The position numbers and the translations under genes are program-made. 64,000 nucleotides of DNA from Halobacteriales archaeon YIM A00010 (lineage in GTDB: Archaea; Halobacteriota; Halobacteria; Halobacteriales; Haloarculaceae): the NCBI GenBank assembly GCA_025041175.1, contig JAKCFJ010000002.1, positions 1-64,000 on the forward strand, written 5' to 3'. Of the stretch, positions 1 to 8,659 are shown piece after piece; position 1 is the stretch's first letter; each line of letters opens with the position of its first letter. The notes below the pieces were generated by a model. The model saw only the letters and a program-made list of their open reading frames with translations. It made no database searches and was not told the DNA's origin.

Positions 1-721
1 CACCGTCGACGAGCGACGAACCCACGCCGGTCGACAGCGTCCCGTGGACGCCGTTGGCGTACTGCCACTGCGCCCACATCTGGTTTTCCTGGTGAGACCC
101 GAACCGGATGTCCTCCTCCCGGTAATCGAGCTGTGCGATGACCCACTCCGCGGGGCAGTCGCCGACGAACATCCCCGCAAGATCGACCGTGTGAGCGCCG
201 GTATCGAAGAAATCACCCCATCCGACCTCCACGCGTTGGAGGGCACCAATCTCGCCGTTCTCCAGGAGCCGGTCGGCCTCCGTGAACGGCCGACCGAACC
301 GGCGCTGCCTGTTGAACGTGAGCTGTGTGTCGGTCCGCCAGCACGCCTGGACCATCCGCTGGGCGCTGGGCCACGTGTGGGCCATCGGCTTTTCGCAGTG
401 AACCGCAGTAACGGCGTCGCTGTGGGCACAGTCGACCACGATGTCCTCGTGAATGTCCGGCGGGACGGTCACGCTGACGATGTCCGGTTCGACCTCTGCG
501 ACCATCGTCTCGTAGTCCTCATACACCCTCTCGGTGCCGAGTCCGAACTCCTCGGCGAACGCCTCGCCGTGCTCGCGGACGATGTCCGCACACGCGACGA
601 GGCGACAGTGGTCGTTGTCTCGATACGCTTCGGCGTGCCGGTATCCCATAGCGAACCCCTCGACCGTCGGGTTCGTCGGATCCGGACCGGTTCCGATAAT
701 CGCAACTGTGTACTGATTCAT
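1..721 (-). CDS. Gfo/Idh/MocA family oxidoreductase, C-terminus cut by window edge
   Basis: NAD(P)-dependent sugar or polyol dehydrogenase of the Gfo/Idh/MocA family. About 240 residues are visible, starting at the ATG whose complement is at 719-721; the frame runs off the left edge without a stop. The N-terminus has a Rossmann strand followed by a GTG turn (residues 7-12), and the family's catalytic/binding EKP motif is at residues 110-112 within HCEKPMA. A GAHTVDL segment around residues 170-177 matches the second conserved region. A TATA-like CTATTT about 27 nt upstream suggests a leaderless transcript. The gene is divergent from the isomerase-like gene at 889. Substrate unknown; sugar or inositol catabolism is inferred from the neighbours. 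Confidence 0.85.
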   Translation of the reverse strand, partial: MNQYTVAIIGTGPDPTNPTVEGFAMGYRHAEAYRDNDHCRLVACADIVREHGEAFAEEFGLGTERVYEDYETMVAEVEPDIVSVTVPPDIHEDIVVDCAHSDAVTAVHCEKPMAHTWPSAQRMVQACWRTDTQLTFNRQRRFGRPFTEADRLLENGEIGALQRVEVGWGDFFDTGAHTVDLAGMFVGDCPAEWVIAQLDYREEDIRFGSHQENQMWAQWQYANGVHGTLSTGVGSSLVDG

Positions 722-888
722 CCCCAGGTGACAGGTTACACCACCACCCAAATAGGGATTTCGTTCCGGTGGAGGTGAACCCCTCCCGAGTGGGCCAGCG
801 ACGAGAACGGACGAACAGCGTCTCTCACGACCGGAGTGATGATTGCTTGGAGCCGTAGTTATTTAGTCCGGGGGACGGAACCCTGACT

Positions 889-1623
889 GTGAGCACTACA
901 GCGATACAACTGTACACGCTTCGTGATGTCGACCAACCGCTCCCGTCGCTGCTCGATGAGGTGGGCGAAACAGCTCTCGATGGAGTCGAGTTCGCTCATC
1001 GCTTTGCCGACGCCGACAATACAAGGGTTGCCAGCGCGCTCGAACGCAACGGTCTCGATGCGGTTTCGGCCCACGTCGACATCGACCGGCTGGAGTCCGA
1101 TCCCGCAGAGACCGTAGCGAGCTACGCCGAGGTCGGGTGTGACACGCTCGTCGTTCCGTGGCTCGATCCCGAGCGGTTCACCGACGACGACAGCGTGGTA
1201 GCGGCCGCGGAGAGACTGACGCAGCTCGCCGAACAAGTGGCCGACGCCGGGGGATCGCTCCACTACCACAACCACGACCACGAACTCGTCTCCGTCGGCG
1301 ATCGAACCGCCCTGGAAACCCTCATCCGGCACAGCGGCGACGCGCTCGGATTCGAGTTCGACACCGGCTGGATCAAAGCCGGCGGCGCTGATCCGGAAAC
1401 GTTCATCGAAACCCACGCCGACCGCATCGAGCTGCTCCACGTGACCGACTGCTCGGACGCCACACCAGCGACGCCGACCGAAGTCGGAGCCGGGGCCGTC
1501 GACGTCGCCGGCTGTCTCGAAGCCGCCGCCGACAGCAGCGTCGAGGTCCTCGTCTACGAGCACGACGAGCCCGAGGAGCCGCGCGCTTCGCTGGAACACG
1601 GCGCGTCGCTGCTGGCGGACTGA
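889..1623 (+). CDS. Sugar phosphate isomerase/epimerase (xylose isomerase-like TIM barrel)
   Basis: A 244-residue AP-endonuclease-2 superfamily TIM barrel, the fold used by sugar-phosphate isomerases, inosose dehydratases and hydroxypyruvate isomerases. The N-terminus TAIQLYTLRD is typical of the family. Likely metal ligands are in the YHNHDHEL segment (residues 125-133), Asp158 in FEFDTGW, and His/Asp in LLHVTDC (184-187). The start is GTG at 889; a TTATTTAG box near 858-865 lies about 27 nt upstream, consistent with a leaderless mRNA. It is divergent from the dehydrogenase at the left edge, a pairing common in haloarchaeal sugar catabolic clusters. Exact reaction not determinable. Confidence 0.85.
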   Translation: MSTTAIQLYTLRDVDQPLPSLLDEVGETALDGVEFAHRFADADNTRVASALERNGLDAVSAHVDIDRLESDPAETVASYAEVGCDTLVVPWLDPERFTDDDSVVAAAERLTQLAEQVADAGGSLHYHNHDHELVSVGDRTALETLIRHSGDALGFEFDTGWIKAGGADPETFIETHADRIELLHVTDCSDATPATPTEVGAGAVDVAGCLEAAADSSVEVLVYEHDEPEEPRASLEHGASLLAD

Positions 1624-2096
1624 CGGGCGGCGTTCCGGACGTGTTTGATAGTACAAAACGCACGGGCGACCAATACGCGAAAACACGAAAAAAACGCAGG
1701 AGGGCGATGGTATCAAACGGTGAGATCAGCAGCAGAGGAACGCGTTACTGACCGGGATCCGTAGACAGAGAGAACATGGGACCCGTTACAGAAGTACATT
1801 CGTAACGACCCCCTGGTTCGTCGACGGAACCGAAGACGGATCGTTCTCATCTGCGAAACGATCACCAACAATATCAAATATTAGATTTTTTATACGACGT
1901 TCGTTTGCGTATATCAAACCCGATCGTGGGCTGGACCCAGGGCGCTCGGGAGACGGAAGAGACGCGCGTCGGCCACAGGACACCACGAAGAGTCGAGAGA
2001 ATTATAATTCACCAAACAGATAGATCAGTAACGACGGTCGAACAGTACTGTTGTCATAATTGCATATTCTGTTCACACAGTGGAAACAGTCGGACG
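1624..2096. other. Intergenic region without a supported gene
   Basis: About 470 bp between the isomerase gene and a small membrane protein gene. It contains an AT-rich patch near 1865-1920 with a promoter-like TTTTTATAC, but no open frame with haloarchaeal codon character begins downstream of it. Nothing else is recognised. Confidence 0.5.
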
Positions 2097-2330
2097 CTAC
2101 CCGTCCGGTCGGCGGCGGTGGCTGTACCAGAACACCGTTCCGGCGAGGAGTCCGACGATGACGATGAGCACGAGATTCACGATCGTGAGCGTGTAGGAAG
2201 TCGTTCCGGCCTGTCCGAACAGCAGCGAGACCCCTGTGAGAAACGACAAAAACACTAGGAACACGAACAGCAACCAGCCGTACTGCCGGTGGTCGTACAC
2301 GCGCGCCCAGAACGCATCGATCCACGACAT
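2097..2330 (-). CDS. Small membrane protein, two predicted helices
   Basis: A 77-residue protein starting MSWIDAFWARVYDHRQYGW. Two hydrophobic segments are visible, about residues 19-40 and 47-67, followed by a basic tail (SHRRRPDG). An upstream in-frame ATG would add 29 residues rich in Cys and Asn that do not look haloarchaeal, so the internal ATG at 2328-2330 is preferred. No family recognised. It faces the ABC transporter operon divergently and could share its control region, but no functional link is shown. Confidence 0.6.
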   Translation of the reverse strand: MSWIDAFWARVYDHRQYGWLLFVFLVFLSFLTGVSLLFGQAGTTSYTLTIVNLVLIVIVGLLAGTVFWYSHRRRPDG

Positions 2331-2452
2331 ACGTGACCGTACGCAGCCGACGGTATGAAGGTTCCCACCGATCGGCAGTGAATTCTCCACGACACACATG
2401 TTATTATACCACAACACTTATTACAGAGTGCTTCCCCGGGTTAACGTAGAAC

Positions 2453-4237
2453 ATGGTAGACCACAGTAATCGGAACAGAGAGGCGTTTGCTCGCCGTCGA
2501 TTCCTCCAACTGGCCGGTGCTTCGGGTGCCGTCGCGCTCGCGGGCTGTGCCGATCTCGTCGGCAGCGAGGACGAGGACGGGAGCGTGCAACACCTCAGTC
2601 ACGTCAATTTGGTTCCGGCGGACATCCAGTGGAACAGCAGTAACCCCGCGACCACGCCACAGATCTCGAACCGGGTGTTGTTCGATCCGTTCGTGAAGTA
2701 CAACTTCGCTACGGGCGAATTCACTCCCTACGCGATCTCGGAGTGGAAGTACAACGGCGATACGTTCGAACTGACGGTTCGGGACGATCTAACGTGGTCG
2801 AACGGGGATTCGGTCACCGCCGAAGACGTCGCCACGCAGCTTCGTATCGGGCTGTACACGGGGGAGCCGTACGCCGATTTCACCGAATCCATCGACGTAC
2901 CCGACGATTCGACCGTCGTGCTACAGTTCGATTCGACCGTCAACGAGCAGATCGTCACGTTCCAGATCCTCGCCGATCGGTTCGTCCATCAAAAGAAAAG
3001 CGAGTTCGGTGAGTATCTGGAGACGCTCAAAGAAGACGAGGAGAAGGGACTCAAGCAGCTCGGAGACTTCGCGTACCAGGAACCGATCGCCAGCGGGCCG
3101 TTCGAGTACGACAGCGCCGGACAGGAACAGTTGAAGCTCACGCTCCGCGACGACCACCCCGACGCCGACAACATCAACTTCGACGAATACGTGTTCGAGT
3201 ACCGGGAAAGCAACCAACAGGCCCAGCAGGCGCTCCAAAACGGGAACATCGATTCGGTGTTTTCGCTGTTCGTGCAGACGGACATTCTCGAAAACTTCCC
3301 CGAGGCGGTCACCCAGATACAGACGCCCTCGAAGTGGGGGTACGGTCTGGTTCCGAACCACAACCACGCTCACGCCGGGGACCGAGCCGTGCGCCAGGCG
3401 ATCCAGTACGTCATCAATCGAGCGCAGGTGAGAGACAACGTCTCTCCGGACTCGAAAACGGCTCCGGAGTACCCGGTCGGGATCGCTTCGGACGACCAAG
3501 AGGAGTGGCTGGGCGACGTGCTCGACGACTTCGATACGTACGGCGTGGACGAGTCGTTGACCGACAAAGCCACCCAGGTCCTCGAGGAGGCCGGCTACCA
3601 GAAACAGGACGGCACGTGGACCGACAGCGACGGCAAGACTGTCGAACTGCCGATCATGGTTCCTTCCGACTGGTCGGACTGGAACACGGCGACCGACACG
3701 GTCGTTAACCATCTCAGCGAGTTCGGGTTTCAGGCAACAAAAGACACGCGAAGCTACGACGCCATGCTCGGAAACGTCTTCCCGAACGGCGACTTCGTGA
3801 TCGCCGCGGCGGGCTGGCTCTACGGCACACCACAGGGATCGTTCCCGTACTTCTCTCTGTACCACCAGCTGATCAAAAACAACGACGCAGTCACGTACAA
3901 CTACTCGGCGGCCGATGGCTCTCGGGGCGGCAATCGCGAGGACGTGACCGTACCCGCCCGGTCGGGATCGGGATCGACGACAGTCAATCCGGCCGAACGC
4001 CTTTCTGAATTGGCGTCGAGCACCGACGAGAATAAGGTCAATGAGATCACCGTCGAACAGGCGTGGGTCACGAACCAGGACCTCCCGATGATCCCCGTTC
4101 TCGAAAAGGTCGAACAGACGTTCCTCATGGGGGGCGACGAGTGGGACGTCCCGGAACCGGATGCGGAGGTCGCCCAAGTCCAATGGGCCAACACGTGGCT
4201 TCCGCGCCAGGGCGAACTGCAGTACACCGGCGACTGA
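2453..4237 (+). CDS. ABC transporter family-5 substrate-binding lipoprotein
   Basis: Extracellular solute-binding protein of the SBP family 5 (peptide/nickel/oligosaccharide), 594 residues. The N-terminus has a twin-arginine signal (RRRFLQLAG, residues 14-22) followed by a lipobox LAGC with the lipidated Cys at residue 32, so it is exported folded and anchored outside the membrane. The mature part is typical: an LSHVNLVPADIQWNSSNPA start, a DDLTWSNGDSVTAEDV segment near residues 113-128, and AIQYVINRAQV near 320-330. It is the first gene of a five-gene transport operon. The flanking Gfo/Idh dehydrogenases and isomerase favour a sugar or oligosaccharide ligand over peptide; this is inference. 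Confidence 0.92.
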   Translation: MVDHSNRNREAFARRRFLQLAGASGAVALAGCADLVGSEDEDGSVQHLSHVNLVPADIQWNSSNPATTPQISNRVLFDPFVKYNFATGEFTPYAISEWKYNGDTFELTVRDDLTWSNGDSVTAEDVATQLRIGLYTGEPYADFTESIDVPDDSTVVLQFDSTVNEQIVTFQILADRFVHQKKSEFGEYLETLKEDEEKGLKQLGDFAYQEPIASGPFEYDSAGQEQLKLTLRDDHPDADNINFDEYVFEYRESNQQAQQALQNGNIDSVFSLFVQTDILENFPEAVTQIQTPSKWGYGLVPNHNHAHAGDRAVRQAIQYVINRAQVRDNVSPDSKTAPEYPVGIASDDQEEWLGDVLDDFDTYGVDESLTDKATQVLEEAGYQKQDGTWTDSDGKTVELPIMVPSDWSDWNTATDTVVNHLSEFGFQATKDTRSYDAMLGNVFPNGDFVIAAAGWLYGTPQGSFPYFSLYHQLIKNNDAVTYNYSAADGSRGGNREDVTVPARSGSGSTTVNPAERLSELASSTDENKVNEITVEQAWVTNQDLPMIPVLEKVEQTFLMGGDEWDVPEPDAEVAQVQWANTWLPRQGELQYTGD

Positions 4238-4319
4238 ACGAGTCGCCACCGAAACTTATAGTATTGGTCGGAGACATCATGATAGGTGTGAACACGCAAG
4301 TGACTATTCAAGAATACGT

Positions 4320-5324
4320 ATGAACAACTACTATCTCAAACGGACGATACGGGCCGTGTTGACGGTGTGGATCGTCATCACGCTCACGTTCGGGATGATC
4401 CGGTTGCTTCCGGGGGGGCCGTTGGAACAGCTCCGGGGAAAGCTGCTCCGACAGGGCGTTTCGCCCTCCCGAGTGAACGCGATGATCGAGTCGTATCAGA
4501 ACGTCCGTCCGAACCAGTCGCTCCCCGAGCAGTATTACGAGTATATGACCGCGCTGCTGACCGGTGATCTCGGGCAATCGTTCCTGCAAAAAGAGCCGGT
4601 GACGGCGATCATCGGGGACGCGCTTCCGTGGACGGTGTTCGTCATGATTACGTCGACGCTGTTCATTTTTCTGATCGCCATCGTCTGGGGCGCGCTCATG
4701 GCCTACAAGGAAGGAACCACGTTCGATCTGCTGTCGAGCAGCGCGTCGATCCTGTTTGCTGCGGTGCCGTTTTACGTGCTGGGGATCGGGCTGGTCATCG
4801 TCTTTGGCTACCAGCTGGAGCTACTCCCGACGGGCCACCGGCTGAGTCCCGAGGTCGAACCGGGGCTGTCGCTGTTGTTCGTCCTGGACGCCGTCGATCA
4901 CGCCATCTTGCCGATCGCGTCGATGGTCATCACGGGGGCCGGGCTGCAGGTGCTCGCGATGCGGGGGAATGCCATTCAGGTGCTCGGTTCGGATTTCGTC
5001 CGGGTCGCCCGGCTCCGTGGGCTGTCGGATCAACGGATCTCGGTGCGGTACGTCGCACGAAACGCCATTCTGCCCATGTACACCGGCTTTCTGACGCTGA
5101 TCGGATTCAATCTTGGAGGATCGATCATCCTCGAACAGGTGTTCAGCTACCCCGGCATCGGCTACTACATGTATCAAGCGCTCGAAGCCCGCGATTACCC
5201 GCTGATGATGGGGATTTTCCTCGTCATCACCGTTGCGCTCGTGTTAGCGGTGTACGTCGCCGACCTGACCTACGGGCTGATCGATCCGCGAGTCAAATCG
5301 GGTGATTCACGTGAAGCCTACTGA
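4320..5324 (+). CDS. ABC transporter permease, DppB type
   Basis: Inner-membrane permease of the family-5 importer, 334 residues. Translation is placed at ATG 4320 (MNNYYLKRTIRAVLTVWIVITLTFGMIRLLPGGP), the standard DppB start with the first membrane helix. A longer open frame begins at 4161 inside the preceding gene but lacks family similarity. The EAA loop with RVARLRGLSDQRISVRYVARNAILP is visible near residues 225-255, and the end GLIDPRVK is typical. It overlaps the next permease gene by 23 bp, indicating translational coupling. Confidence 0.92.
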   Translation: MNNYYLKRTIRAVLTVWIVITLTFGMIRLLPGGPLEQLRGKLLRQGVSPSRVNAMIESYQNVRPNQSLPEQYYEYMTALLTGDLGQSFLQKEPVTAIIGDALPWTVFVMITSTLFIFLIAIVWGALMAYKEGTTFDLLSSSASILFAAVPFYVLGIGLVIVFGYQLELLPTGHRLSPEVEPGLSLLFVLDAVDHAILPIASMVITGAGLQVLAMRGNAIQVLGSDFVRVARLRGLSDQRISVRYVARNAILPMYTGFLTLIGFNLGGSIILEQVFSYPGIGYYMYQALEARDYPLMMGIFLVITVALVLAVYVADLTYGLIDPRVKSGDSREAY

Positions 5325-6378
5325 TTCCACGTCGGACGCCGACACAGCACAGCCCACGATCATCTCCGACGGAACCGATACGGAGACGTTTTCGTTCGAG
5401 ACGAGCGGTTCCACCGTGGAGGTAACGTGGCGCGAGCGGCTCCGGGATTTCTACGAGGAGTTCATTTACAAACCCGGACTCGTCGCGTGGGACGACCGTC
5501 GGACGCGCATCGGCGCGGCCATCATGTCCATCTACGTGTTCATGGGCACCCTCGGCGCGTGGCTCTACCCCGCACCGTCGACGAACCAGGTCGAGCGAGG
5601 ACTGGAGCCGTTCGAGACGCTGAGCGCACCGCTCGGATCGACAGGATCGGGACAGGACGTGCTCGCAATGGTGATCCACGCAACACCCGAGATGCTCATC
5701 ATGGTCACGGCCGGTGGAATCTTCGCCACCGGCGTTGCGGTGATCATCGGCACGGTGGCCGGCTACAAGGGCGGCAGCGTCGACCGGGTGCTGACCTCCT
5801 TTTCGGACGTGGCCATGTCGATCCCGGGACTCCCGTTGGTCATGGTGCTCGCTGTCGTGTTCAGGCCGAGAGACCCCGTGCTCATCGGGATCTTACTCAC
5901 GATCAACTACTGGGCCGGACTCGGCCGATCGATCCGGTCGCAGGTGCTCACGCTCAGGGAGGAATCGTACGTCGAGGCCTCGCGAACGATGGGCGTCAGC
6001 ACGCCACGGATCCTGTTCAAGGACATTATCCCGAACCTGATGCCGTTCGTGCTGGTCAACTTCGCCAACGCCGCCCGGTACGTCGTGTTCGCGTCCGTCG
6101 GGCTGTACTATCTCGGCGTGCTTCCCAGCTCGGTCGATAACTGGGGTCTCCAGCTAGAGAACGCCTACTCACAGGCGGGCGCGCTCGTCGGCGGCGGCGC
6201 GCTCTACCAGCTGATCGCGCCGATGATCGCCATTATGGGCATCGCGCTCGGTCTCATCCTGCTGGCTCAGGGGCTGGACCGGGTGTTCAACCCGCGCGTC
6301 CGGACCCGGCTGGCGGGCGAGACCGAATCGACCGCAGACGAGGAGGATCGAGAAACGAACACCGAGGTGAACATGTAA
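5302..6378 (+). CDS. ABC transporter permease, DppC type
   Basis: Second permease of the operon, 358 residues. The start is GTG 5302, with GTG 5311 as an alternative; both overlap the DppB stop. After a roughly 55-residue soluble acidic N-terminus there is a first helix (AAIMSIYVFMGTLGAWLYP), then a five-helix core with the EAA loop EASRTMGVSTPRILFKDIIPN around residues 225-245. The stop TAA overlaps the ATG of the ATPase gene (TAATG at 6376-6380). It pairs with the DppB protein to form the channel. Confidence 0.92.
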   Translation: MIHVKPTDSTSDADTAQPTIISDGTDTETFSFETSGSTVEVTWRERLRDFYEEFIYKPGLVAWDDRRTRIGAAIMSIYVFMGTLGAWLYPAPSTNQVERGLEPFETLSAPLGSTGSGQDVLAMVIHATPEMLIMVTAGGIFATGVAVIIGTVAGYKGGSVDRVLTSFSDVAMSIPGLPLVMVLAVVFRPRDPVLIGILLTINYWAGLGRSIRSQVLTLREESYVEASRTMGVSTPRILFKDIIPNLMPFVLVNFANAARYVVFASVGLYYLGVLPSSVDNWGLQLENAYSQAGALVGGGALYQLIAPMIAIMGIALGLILLAQGLDRVFNPRVRTRLAGETESTADEEDRETNTEVNM

Positions 6379-7439
6379 TGTCGTTGAGAACTGAAGAGAT
6401 GGACGGGAACAGCGTTCGTGACCCGGTCATCCGAATGAGTGACGTATCGGTTACGTACGACGATGGCGAGTCCTACGTGCTCGATGGAGTGACGGTACCG
6501 ATCGAGCGAAACGAGATCCTCGGGATCGTCGGGGAGAGCGGCTCAGGGAAATCGATGTTGGCGTCGTCGCTGCTCGACGCGGTGCCCGATCCGGGTCAGC
6601 TGTCGGGGAGCGTGGAGTATCGTCCCGAGGAGAACGAATCCACCGAGGTGCTGGCGTTGGAGGAATCGGAGCTTCGCAGGCTGCGCTGGGAAGAAATCTC
6701 GATGGTGTTCCAGGGGGCGATGAGTTCGTTCAACCCCACGATGAAGATCAAAGAGCACTTCATCGAGACGCTCGAGGCCCACGACGCGATCGTGGGGGTT
6801 GGGATGGACCGGGCGCGAGAGCTGCTCGAAGATCTCTATCTGGAGCCCGACCGGGTGCTCCAGTCCTATCCCCACGAACTTTCGGGGGGGATGCAACAGC
6901 GGGCGCTGATCGCGTTGAGTCTCGTGCTCGAACCGAACGTGTTGGTGATGGACGAGCCGACCGCCGCGTTGGATCTGCTGATGCAACAGTCCATCCTGCT
7001 GTTGTTACAGGAACTACGGGCGAAATACGATCTCACAATGGTGTTCATCACCCACGATCTCCCGTTGGTGGCTTCGCTGTCCGACCGGCTCGCGGTGATG
7101 TACGCCTTCGAACTCGTGGAGATCGGGCCGGCCAGCGAGGTGATCGGCTCGCCCACCCACCCCTACACGCGGGCGCTGTTGAACGCGACGCCGAACCTCA
7201 ACGCTCCCCTCTCGGAGATGCGGCCGGTCGAGGGCAAGAGTCCGGCCCCGATCAACGTACCCAGCGGTTGTTCGTACCACCCGCGGTGTCCGCTCGCCAC
7301 CGAGGAGTGTCGGGCGAACCACCCCCCTGACGAACCGGTGTCGCCTGGGCACACGGCCGCGTGTTTCCACTGGGAGGAAGCCCGGACGGAGATCGAGCTG
7401 AACTACGACGGAGCCGAGACCGGAGGTGATCAGCGGTGA
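6378..7439 (+). CDS. ABC transporter ATP-binding protein, DppD type
   Basis: Oligopeptide/dipeptide-type ATPase subunit, 353 residues. Walker A GESGSGKS is at residues 52-59, the signature ELSGGMQQR near 171-179 and Walker B VLVMDEPTAALD near 192-203, followed by the H-loop THD. The C-terminal family extension with GCSYHPRCPLATEEC carries the conserved cysteines. It overlaps both neighbours (4 bp with the next gene), so it is part of one mRNA. Confidence 0.93.
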   Translation: MSLRTEEMDGNSVRDPVIRMSDVSVTYDDGESYVLDGVTVPIERNEILGIVGESGSGKSMLASSLLDAVPDPGQLSGSVEYRPEENESTEVLALEESELRRLRWEEISMVFQGAMSSFNPTMKIKEHFIETLEAHDAIVGVGMDRARELLEDLYLEPDRVLQSYPHELSGGMQQRALIALSLVLEPNVLVMDEPTAALDLLMQQSILLLLQELRAKYDLTMVFITHDLPLVASLSDRLAVMYAFELVEIGPASEVIGSPTHPYTRALLNATPNLNAPLSEMRPVEGKSPAPINVPSGCSYHPRCPLATEECRANHPPDEPVSPGHTAACFHWEEARTEIELNYDGAETGGDQR

Positions 7440-8524
7440 GCGCGGACGAACCGCTGTTGACCCTCGAGAACGTCGCTGTCCACTTCGAAAACGAGTCCGG
7501 GCTGTTGAGCGACGATTCGGAGGTCGTCCGCGCGGTCGATGGCGTCTCACTCACCATCGAGGAGAACGATGTTGTCTCGCTGGTGGGCGAGAGTGGCTGT
7601 GGGAAAACCACGCTCGGAAAAACCGCTATTGGACTCCAGCGCCCGACCGCCGGACGCGTCACCTACCGCGGCCACGACATCTGGTCGATCCGGGACGGAA
7701 CCAGCGACGCGGACCTGTCGTGGCAGGAGATCCGCCAATCGTTGCAGATCATCCACCAGGACCCGGGGAGTTCTCTGAACCCCAACCGGCGCATCATCTC
7801 GATCCTCTCCGAGCCGCTCCGGCAGGTCAACCCGGAACTGGGGACCAGCGAACGCCGCGAGCGCATCTACTCGCTGCTCGAACGAGTGGGGATGAGTCCG
7901 GCGCGGGATTTCGCTGATCGATACCCCCACCAGCTTTCAGGCGGCGAACAACAGCGCGTCGCGCTCAGTCGAGCGCTGTTGATGAATCCCGATGTCATCC
8001 TCGCGGACGAGGCCATCAGTGCGCTCGACGTGTCGCTGCGCGTGGAGATGATGGATCTCATGCTCGAACTCCAGGACGTGTTCGACACGTCGTACATCTT
8101 CATCTCTCATGATCTTTCGAACGCCAGATATTTCACGCAGCACGGTGGAGGAAAGATTGGGGTGATGTATCTCGGGCAGCTCACAGAAGTCGGTCCAGCA
8201 AAACAGCTCATCCGGAATCCACAGCACCCCTACACTTCAGTGTTGCGCTGGGCGACGCCGGACCTCGCGGCGGTCGACGCACCCCCACAGGAGCTGCCGA
8301 TGCGGAAAATCGACATTCCGGACCCGGTGAATCCACCGAGTGGCTGTCGGTTCCACACCCGCTGTCCGGAGGCCCGCGAGCACTGTCGAACGGTCGATCC
8401 GGATCCCGTGCCCGCCGAGGAATCGACCGTCCGCTGTTTCCGCGCCCAACCCGACAGCCAGTACTGGGACAGTGAACCGATTGAGGACAGAGAGGAGCGG
8501 AGCTCCTCAAGCAGTCGGCCATAG
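7436..8524 (+). CDS. ABC transporter ATP-binding protein, DppF type; C-terminus formed by hairpin repeats
   Basis: Second ATPase, 362 residues, starting at GTG 7436. Walker A GESGCGKT is near residues 51-58 and the signature QLSGGEQQR near 164-172. Walker B reads ILADEAISALD: the catalytic Glu is kept but the usual Pro is Ala. The C-terminal domain has [15 protein letters not shown]. The last residues (about EERSSSSSRP) are encoded by a hairpin-repeat array starting at 8492, so the native end of the gene appears to have been replaced by repeat sequence. The body is otherwise full length and probably functional. Confidence 0.9.
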   Translation: MSADEPLLTLENVAVHFENESGLLSDDSEVVRAVDGVSLTIEENDVVSLVGESGCGKTTLGKTAIGLQRPTAGRVTYRGHDIWSIRDGTSDADLSWQEIRQSLQIIHQDPGSSLNPNRRIISILSEPLRQVNPELGTSERRERIYSLLERVGMSPARDFADRYPHQLSGGEQQRVALSRALLMNPDVILADEAISALDVSLRVEMMDLMLELQDVFDTSYIFISHDLSNARYFTQHGGGKIGVMYLGQLTEVGPAKQLIRNPQHPYTSVLRWATPDLAAVDAPPQELPMRKIDIPDPVNPPSGCRFHTRCPEAREHCRTVDPDPVPAEESTVRCFRAQPDSQYWDSEPIEDREERSSSSSRP

Positions 8525-8592
8525 GCCGACGGCGAGGAACGAAGTTCCTCGGGAAACCGGCCGTAGGCCGGACAGCAGCGAGGCGTGACGCC
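8492..8592. repeat. Hairpin-repeat array A (four 3-nt-loop hairpins)
   Basis: Four consecutive perfect inverted repeats, each with a 3-nt loop and a C-G closing pair: 8492-8508 (loop GGA), 8514-8530 (ATA), 8533-8551 (GAA), 8557-8571 (GTA). A weaker hairpin follows at 8582-8592. The array spans the 3' end of the DppF-type gene and the gap before the next dehydrogenase gene. It is the same structural family as arrays at 14295-14600, 17774-17857, 59135-59184 and 59358-59404. Confidence 0.85.
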
Positions 8593-8659
8593 GACTGAGC
8601 GGTCGTTCCCCAACACGTGCGGTCGAAACCAGTATCAGTGTCCACTCGGACACACGGAC

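Noticed and set aside
44-778. Open frame on the plus strand at the left edge
   Set aside because: Antisense to a clear Gfo/Idh dehydrogenase on the minus strand; its translation is Arg/Pro-rich shadow sequence.
859-1716. 285-codon minus-strand frame
   Set aside because: Antisense to the isomerase-like gene, with no recognisable domain.
2921-4249. 442-codon minus-strand frame
   Set aside because: Long only because high-GC coding DNA leaves antisense frames open; it overlaps the binding-protein gene.
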